DNA from: Vicingaceae bacterium
GTDB lineage: Bacteria > Bacteroidota > Bacteroidia > Flavobacteriales_E > Vicingaceae
Reading direction: 5' to 3'
Assembly (NCBI GenBank): GCA_028336925.1
Contig: JAOKVV010000013.1
Span: forward strand, 1 to 40,074
DNA: 40,074 bases
Every line of letters starts with the position of its first letter. Positions within the stretch are counted from its first letter, which is position 1. A program made the position numbers and the translations under genes. This document shows positions 35,639 through 40,074 of this stretch, piece after piece. The notes beneath the pieces were generated by a model. That model was given only the letters and a program-made list of their open reading frames with translations, had not been told where the DNA came from and did no database searches.

Positions 35639-36502
35639 ATGAAGTATCTCATAAGTGGCTTGCTGATTAGTTTAATTCATCTTTCCATGATGTGCCAAAC
35701 AAACACCAATAAAAGTTTGAGCTCAAACAATCGGACAGATGCTGGGAATAAGAAACAAGGATATTAGGTAGTTATAAATAGCACAGGTGCTATTTCTGAA
35801 GAAGGTCATTACATAGATGGAAGAAAAAATGGCCTATGGAAGGCCTACTTCCCTAATGGAAAACCAAAGTCTGAAATTACATTTGTAGGCAGCCGGCCAA
35901 AAGGACCTTACAAATTGTACTACGAATCAGGAATTATTCAAGAAGAAGGAAACTGGAGCAGCACCAAAAATACTGGCAGCTTTAAGCGATACCATTCTAA
36001 CGGAAAAGTTTCACAGGATTTTCAATTTAATACAAGTGGTCGACGTGAAGGGATTCAAAAATACTACCATGAAAATGGTGTCCTAAGAATAGAAGGGAAC
36101 TGGACTCAAGGCCAAGAAATTGGTGAGCTAAAAGAATACTACGAGAATGATGATTTAAAATCAGTAAAAAGTTTTGCAGGTGGTATTATCAATAAAGATA
36201 AATACGAAGAGTATGGTCCTAAAAAGCCTACTGCAAGTAATTTGAGCAAAGAACTAAATTCAGCACCTTCCCAAACTATAAAAGCTTCTAAGGACGAACA
36301 GACCAACCAAGGAGGTTTTACAGGTAACGGTTATTTTAAACTCTACAACAAAGACATGCAAATAGCCAAAGATGGCACATTTAAAGATTACCGCTTTATA
36401 GATGGTAAAATGTACGAATATGACGAAAATGGTTTAGTAGTGCTTATTCGTATTTTCAAAAATGGCCGATATATTGGTGATGGTGTGATAGGAAATAAAT
36501 AA
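35639..36502 (+). pseudogene. MORN/YwqK-like secreted protein with in-frame TAG
   Basis: An ATG at 35639 opens a signal peptide (MKYLISGLLISLIHLSMMCQ) and 42 codons that stop at TAG 35765-35767. The same frame then continues open to 36502. Reading through gives a coherent MORN-variant repeat protein of about 287 residues, with units such as EEGHYIDGRKNGLWKAYFPN, EEGNWSSTKNTGSFKRYHSN and GIQKYYHENGVLRIEGNW. The repeats resemble the YwqK antitoxin family, but here they occur in a secreted protein. Usable re-initiation in the frame is a TTG at 35915 (195 aa), which would lose the signal peptide and first repeats. The TAG is a true stop in this genome, as the gene at 108 ends in it. Confidence 0.7.
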
Positions 36503-36614
36503 TCGTTCTATTTTAAGTATCCAATTCTTAAGGACTGCTTTTTTTCAAACATCTTACTTCGAATCCTTTATCGCTCAGCATAAACTTCTTTTTTCAAAAG
36601 AACCAAGACCCCTT

Positions 36615-36628
36615 CCCGTTTAAACGGG
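36615..36628. repeat. 14-bp perfect palindrome CCCGTTTAAACGGG
   Basis: The palindrome lies just downstream of the GIY-YIG gene within a tRNA-D-arm-like stretch on the minus strand (GGTTGGTTAGCGCATCTGAT). It may fold into a short hairpin. The setting suggests a mobile or repeat-associated tail, though no second copy exists in the window. Confidence 0.4.
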
Positions 36629-36668
36629 ATCAGATGCGCTAACCAACCCACCCATTTTTTATAATTTC

Positions 36669-36899
36669 TTAGATGAATTTCCTGCTTTTTTGTTTCTTGA
36701 TAAAGCGCTCTGACTTTGATGAAAGTGTGGAGTTTTCGAATTCAATCAACTTAACTATTTCCCAAGGCTGACCCCGTTTGGTCCATATCCTGTTAAGGTC
36801 CGAATTATGAAATTCTAATCTAACTTTTTGGTTTTCAGTCTTCCCAACGTAATATTTATCGATTTTCTCTGAGTACAAAATATAAACGAAGTAAGACAT
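36669..36899 (-). CDS. GIY-YIG nuclease-domain protein, possibly shortened
   Basis: The 76-aa product is a single GIY-YIG domain of the UPF0213/YhbQ type. YFVYILYS holds the first strand, KYYVGKTENQKVRLEFH the YVG motif with the catalytic Arg, and the conserved Glu is near SKSERFIKKQKSRKFI. It ends right after KSRKFI at TAA, whereas relatives usually continue with about ten more residues starting E-E or E-x-L-I. Sequence after the stop reads EIIKNGWVG in the same frame, so the TAA may come from a GAA. The domain core is intact, so it may still be functional. Confidence 0.75.
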   Translation of the reverse strand: MSYFVYILYSEKIDKYYVGKTENQKVRLEFHNSDLNRIWTKRGQPWEIVKLIEFENSTLSSKSERFIKKQKSRKFI

Positions 36900-36925
36900 A
36901 ACTCAGTTTACAGATTTCTTTAAAC

Positions 36926-36955
36926 AAAAAGAGCCGTACTTTTCGGTACAGCTCT
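36926..36955 (-). terminator. Terminator of the displaced tRNA-Asn end
   Basis: On the minus strand AGAGCTGTAC, a short loop and GTACGGCTCT are followed by a T-run. It lies just beyond the tRNA-Asn 3' fragment and is probably the native terminator of that tRNA gene. Confidence 0.7.
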
Positions 36956-36959
36956 GTTG

Positions 36960-37004
36960 CTCCTCCTCTTGGGCTCGAACCAAGGACCCTCTGATTAACA
37001 GTCA
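36960..37004 (-). other. 3' half of tRNA-Asn(GTT): probable attachment-site remnant
   Basis: The minus strand carries the anticodon loop CTGTTAA (anticodon GTT), the 3' anticodon strand TCAGA, the T arm CTTGG-TTCGAGC-CCAAG and the 3' acceptor strand AGGAGGA plus discriminator G. The 5' half (acceptor 5' strand, D arm) is missing: at 37005 the sequence diverges. A 3' tRNA fragment next to an integrase gene is the usual sign of an att site. The full tRNA-Asn should lie at the other end of the element, outside the window. Confidence 0.75.
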
Positions 37005-37081
37005 TAGGGTGTATCTTCTTAACTATTATTAAATCAATGCATTAAGCAGAAATTATAATATTAACTGCCTAATTACTGCCG

Positions 37082-38146
37082 ATGAGTATAATAAGTTATC
37101 CAAGAGTTGGTCAAACAAATGACCAAAAAGTATTTATTGAATTTTACTCTAATAATAAAAGAGTCCGCTTGTTCAATGGAACAAGAATAAATAATAATCT
37201 CAATCCAAATAATTATCCTGAGAACCAGCGAATACATCAAGCTAATATCTTAGCTGCTGAGGTATACAATTACATCTCCAAGGGAGGAGTATTAAGAACC
37301 TTTAGGAAACAAAGTGCTATGATAGGTAAACTATCAGACCTAGAGTATTTAAATATGGCTCTAGAGAGTAAACTAAATGGGAGTTACTCTGATAAATACA
37401 AGAGTACTTTAAAGCATATACATAGGGACATTGTCAATGCTTGTAAAGGCAATACAATCACCTTAGATGGCATCAATTCTATCCTCAATAAATACACCTC
37501 AGCAACAAGCTACAACACCCTTAGAAGACACCTACACGCTCTTTTAAATGCTGCCGTAAGCAAGGGTATGAAGCCAAGAGATTTACTGAGTAATAAGAGT
37601 AGAAAGAATAAGGCCAAACTGAACAAACCCTTCCGAGAAATAAGGCCTGTATTAGACGAAATAAGAGAATTTAACGACAAACTTTACCTGTGCTGTTTGC
37701 TAACTTACGGTTGTCTCTTAAGACCACATAGAGAGATAAGAGAGCTTTGTTGGGGAGACTTCTCTTCGGACTTAAGTCAAATCCATTTATCAGGCCATCG
37801 GAATAAATCTGGTAGGAATAGAATCGTACCTGTTCCTGTTTACATAAGGGAAAACCTAGTCAAAGGGGAGGATGGTAGGAACATCTTTAGTGGAGAATTA
37901 GAGCCATACAACAGTGACTACTTTAAGAGTCTTTGGAGTAAGTATAAGGCGCAGTCAAAGGTTTTGGAAGAACATCAAACACTTTACTCCTTTAGACATA
38001 CAGGAGCGATAGATATTTTTAAGAGGACAGGGTCTTTAACTAAGCTACAGAAGGCTATGGGTCACTCTAGTTTAAATGTATCGTTAACCTACTTAAGGGG
38101 GCTTGAGGTTGCTGAATTACAAGAGGAGGATATGCCGATGATTTAG
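37082..38146 (+). CDS. Tyrosine recombinase (integrase)
   Basis: The 354-aa protein has an N-terminal arm-binding region, a SAM-like core-binding domain (about residues 75-175) and a C-terminal catalytic domain. Catalytic residues are Arg214 (CLLRPHREI), Arg305 (LYSFRHTG), His328 (MGHSS) and the nucleophile Tyr337 (LTYLRG). The His of the HxxR box is replaced by Tyr302, a variant seen in Bacteroidota integrases. It starts 77 nt from the tRNA-Asn fragment and reads away from it, so it is the likely integrase of the element. The final residues (ELQEEDMPMI) recur at 39632-39685. Confidence 0.88.
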   Translation: MSIISYPRVGQTNDQKVFIEFYSNNKRVRLFNGTRINNNLNPNNYPENQRIHQANILAAEVYNYISKGGVLRTFRKQSAMIGKLSDLEYLNMALESKLNGSYSDKYKSTLKHIHRDIVNACKGNTITLDGINSILNKYTSATSYNTLRRHLHALLNAAVSKGMKPRDLLSNKSRKNKAKLNKPFREIRPVLDEIREFNDKLYLCCLLTYGCLLRPHREIRELCWGDFSSDLSQIHLSGHRNKSGRNRIVPVPVYIRENLVKGEDGRNIFSGELEPYNSDYFKSLWSKYKAQSKVLEEHQTLYSFRHTGAIDIFKRTGSLTKLQKAMGHSSLNVSLTYLRGLEVAELQEEDMPMI

Positions 38147-38246
38147 CATTATTAATTCTACCCAGTATTTTTAGATAAACTATACTTTTACCCCCCCATA
38201 TCTATTAACTTCTTTAAAGAATAATTAATTTAGGCAAAAAAATGAT

Positions 38247-39152
38247 ATGAAAAATTTATACACTATTTTGTTTTTATGCTTCTCCCTAGGGGCAATGTGT
38301 CAAACAACATTTTACACCGAGTCTTTTGAATCGACAACGGGTTACTCTTTTCCTAATGGGTCAGGGGTAGGCAGTAGTAATCAAGATTTTTTTGGCAGGA
38401 CCGACTCTGTAAGCGCTCCCCCGCAAGAGACATTTACTTATTCAGGATTTGATGGAACTTTTTTTATTGCTGGAGAAGATATTAATGGTGCAATTACAAG
38501 TTCTGTAGGTGAAGTTTATATTGACAATATTGATATATCGGGGAAATTGAATTTGCAATTTACAGCGGCTTTCGCTTCTGGAACAGGTATAGATATTGAC
38601 GGGGTAGCAGATTCAATCTCTGTAGCAGTTAAAATTGATAATGGTGCTTGGATAGTAATCGGTCGCTTCAGAGCAGACAGTAGCACATTTACAAGCTCTT
38701 CAGGCCCATTTAATGGTCAGTTTGCTGAGGATACCAATGGCGATGGTTATGGCGATGGAGTGCAGTTAGCAGGTAATTTTACTGACTTCACGTGGCCAAT
38801 TATTGGGTCTGGCGATTCTCTAGACATTCGCATTTCTATGGATTTGCAATCTGGTGATGAAGAGGCCGCTTTCGATAATATACGAATATCGGGATTAACT
38901 ACATTAGGTGTTGGCGAAATAGTTTTTGATGAGAACACTATCAACTTGTTCCCTAATCCAACAACAGGAATAATTAATATCGCAACCTTGAATAATGAGG
39001 ATTTAGCCCAATTAATCTCTTTGGAAGGCAAGTTATTGAAAGAGATACAAATTAATGATAATCAAGTGCAACTTAACTTATCTGAATTTGCAAATGGTAT
39101 TTACTTCTTAAAGGTTGGGGGAATAACACGTAAAGTCATATTGAGTAAATAG
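38247..39152 (+). CDS. Secreted protein with T9SS type A sorting domain
   Basis: The 301-aa product has a signal peptide (residues 1-19, ending AMCQ) and a beta-rich N-terminal domain (about 20-215) that I do not recognise beyond a jelly-roll look, with many Asp and Gly. The C-terminal part (about 228-301) is a Por-type sorting domain: INLFPNPTTGIINI, then LISLEGKLLKEI and FANGIYFLKVGGITRKVILSK. It should be exported by Sec and then by the type IX system to the cell surface. It is the only clearly complete cargo gene between the integrase and its orphan tail copy. Confidence 0.85.
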   Translation: MKNLYTILFLCFSLGAMCQTTFYTESFESTTGYSFPNGSGVGSSNQDFFGRTDSVSAPPQETFTYSGFDGTFFIAGEDINGAITSSVGEVYIDNIDISGKLNLQFTAAFASGTGIDIDGVADSISVAVKIDNGAWIVIGRFRADSSTFTSSSGPFNGQFAEDTNGDGYGDGVQLAGNFTDFTWPIIGSGDSLDIRISMDLQSGDEEAAFDNIRISGLTTLGVGEIVFDENTINLFPNPTTGIINIATLNNEDLAQLISLEGKLLKEIQINDNQVQLNLSEFANGIYFLKVGGITRKVILSK

Positions 39153-39256
39153 AGGCTTATTAAGTTGGAATATACAATTGTGTGTTTAAATCTATTTTTA
39201 TCTATATTGCCTAAACATCAATTGTTATCTTTAAACATAACTTAAAATAAATCCCA

Positions 39257-39346
39257 ATGGAATGGTATATGAAAAATAGATGGTGGATATGGTCAATTAC
39301 AGGAGTATATCTTGCTTACAGAATTATAATCAGTATTTACTATTAA
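39257..39346 (+). CDS. Possible 29-residue hydrophobic peptide
   Basis: ATG 39257 opens a short frame with a tryptophan/tyrosine-rich hydrophobic segment (WWIWSITGVYLAYRIIISIYY) of a size to span a membrane once. I found no other support for translation, so it may be chance. Confidence 0.2.
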   Translation: MEWYMKNRWWIWSITGVYLAYRIIISIYY

Positions 39347-39631
39347 TCTTTAATCCGTAAAATTATCATTTATATATAACGGTAAGGTTAAAGAAAATCC
39401 AACAAGAAAGAGTGCGACTATATTTTAGTAATTGTATTTTACATTTAGATTAAATTATATTCTAGAACCTCAACAAAAGCTAAAACCTTTCACCCTTATT
39501 AACAGAACCAACCAAGGGTTAGGTTAACAGAAATGGTTTCCTAATTCAAATGGTCTTGTATCGCATAGCTATAACCCATTGTTAGAGAGTATATTAAGAT
39601 GTTTAACACCTGCTTAAGTAAGTAATTTGTC

Positions 39632-39685
39632 CTACTTAAGGGGACTTCAGGTCTCTGAACTACAGGAGAAGGATATGCCGATGGT
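39632..39685 (+). pseudogene. Orphan C-terminal fragment of a tyrosine recombinase
   Basis: Read in frame this gives SYLRGLQVSELQEKDMPMV, closely matching TYLRGLEVAELQEEDMPMI at the end of the integrase at 37082-38146. The nucleotide identity is high over the same span (CCTACTTAAGGGG and GGATATGCCGATG are shared). The rest of the gene is missing upstream, where stops intervene at about 39,617. It is a remnant of a second, related recombinase. Confidence 0.75.
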
Positions 39686-39819
39686 TAATTCAAAAGGGAG
39701 GAGTTTTAGTCTGATAACCACACAAAAAGCCTGTAAACGCCAAATATATAGTTGGCTTAATTTTTGTCTTTACCAGGCAACAATCAATCTACAAAAGGCT
39801 GTTTGAAATAGACATATTT

Positions 39820-40074
39820 CTATTCATATACCCTCACGTGTCCTGAATTTAGACCATTAAAATCATTACGTGTCGCCCCGATGGCGATTTTTGTTCCATC
39901 ACTACTCATAGAAACAGCGTATCCAGAACTGTCATCAGCCCTCTGTCCATCAATGTCCGCTCCAAGCTGTGTCCAACTTCCAGCAGAATAACTATACACC
40001 CTTACGTGTCCTGAATTAATACCATTTCCAGCATTGTATGACGCCCCGATAGCGATTTTTGTTCCATCACTACT
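39820..40074 (-). CDS. C-terminal end of a repeat protein (SSDGTKIAIGA repeats), partial
   Basis: The frame enters from the right edge and stops at TAG 39820-39822, giving 85 visible residues. It contains two repeats of about 55 residues: SSDGTKIAIGASYNAGNGIN, GHVRVYSYSAGSWTQLGADI, then SSDGTKIAIGATRNDFNGLN and GHVRVYE. The pattern is a beta-propeller-like unit (FG-GAP-like) found in large surface proteins of this phylum. The protein ends in the middle of a repeat with no T9SS sorting domain, so the 3' end is probably lost. The start is outside the window. Confidence 0.7.
   Translation of the reverse strand, partial: SSDGTKIAIGASYNAGNGINSGHVRVYSYSAGSWTQLGADIDGQRADDSSGYAVSMSSDGTKIAIGATRNDFNGLNSGHVRVYE

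Larger units (their letters stand above)
39153..39819. other. Mostly non-coding stretch right of the T9SS protein
   Basis: It holds a 29-codon open frame at 39257, the orphan integrase tail at 39632, and otherwise AT-rich sequence without recognisable genes. A string of short frames after the tail reads through to about 39,807 without family resemblance. Confidence 0.5.

Noticed and set aside
35915-36502. YwqK-like gene as a complete 195-aa protein starting at TTG 35915
   Set aside because: The same frame extends upstream through two more repeats to a signal peptide, broken only by one TAG.
36585-36660. Second tRNA near the palindrome
   Set aside because: The minus strand resembles a D arm, but there is no matching acceptor, anticodon or T arm.
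36960-37030. Complete tRNA-Asn
   Set aside because: The 5' half (acceptor strand, D arm and part of the anticodon stem) is not there.
39370-39600. Integron attC-like site (TAACGG ... CATTGTTAG)
   Set aside because: I could not pair the two ends into a convincing attC fold and there is no cassette array or integron integrase.

Overview
The window is about 40 kb of low-GC (roughly mid-30s percent by eye) chromosome from a member of the phylum Bacteroidota, most likely a marine Flavobacteriales relative. The evidence is gene content: a type IX secretion (T9SS) C-terminal sorting domain, a PorP/SprF-family protein, a DUF5686 surface protein with a carboxypeptidase-like regulatory domain, a DUF2723 membrane protein, the order rplM-rpsI-rpsB-tsf followed by pyrH-frr, promoter boxes of the Bacteroidota TAnnTTTG type, and few Shine-Dalgarno sites. 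Most of the window is ordinary chromosome; the accessory and rearranged parts lie mainly at 28.8-32.0 kb and 35.6-40.1 kb.

Layout. 0.1-6.2 kb: a TIGR01777-type SDR protein on +, then on - a tightly packed four-gene unit (RND/MMPL-type exporter, rfbA, SDR epimerase, polyprenyl diphosphate synthase). 6.4-9.8 kb: three lipoprotein genes on -, one with TPR-like repeats plus a CsgG-like domain and two LPP20-like. 10.0-13.2 kb: a GH113-like glycosidase lipoprotein on +, then purine nucleoside phosphorylase, a TIGR04282 glycosyltransferase and a DUF547 protein on -. 13.3-13.7 kb: the stub of a response regulator and a tRNA-Gln. 13.8-20.6 kb: a large DUF2723 protein (+), a DUF5686 outer-membrane protein (-) and a radical SAM/SPASM protein (+). 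20.6-26.9 kb: a 30-nt tandem repeat, a 2H phosphoesterase, frr, pyrH, tsf, rpsB, rpsI, rplM, a bacilliredoxin and tadA (all genes -). 27.0-28.7 kb: aspS (+). 28.8-34.3 kb: a SPOR protein, a 5'-truncated PorP-like gene, hppD and hmgA (tyrosine to homogentisate to maleylacetoacetate) separated by a four-helix-bundle/23S-IVP-like gene with repeat flanks, and trhO, all on -. 34.6 kb: a short-chain L-threonine dehydrogenase (+).

From 35.6 kb the sequence becomes mobile and decayed: a MORN/YwqK-like gene with one in-frame TAG, a GIY-YIG gene with a possible early stop, a displaced 3' half of tRNA-Asn with its terminator, a tyrosine recombinase beginning about 80 nt from it, a T9SS-sorted secreted protein, a second orphan copy of the recombinase C-terminal end, and the C-terminal end of a repeat protein running off the right edge. 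The simplest reading is that the left junction of a tRNA-Asn-integrated element is at about 37,004 and that the element continues beyond the window.

No CRISPR array, rRNA or classical IS transposase was seen. The least-understood candidate systems are the CsgG/LPP20-like lipoprotein trio and the integrated element. All family calls were made by eye, without database searches.
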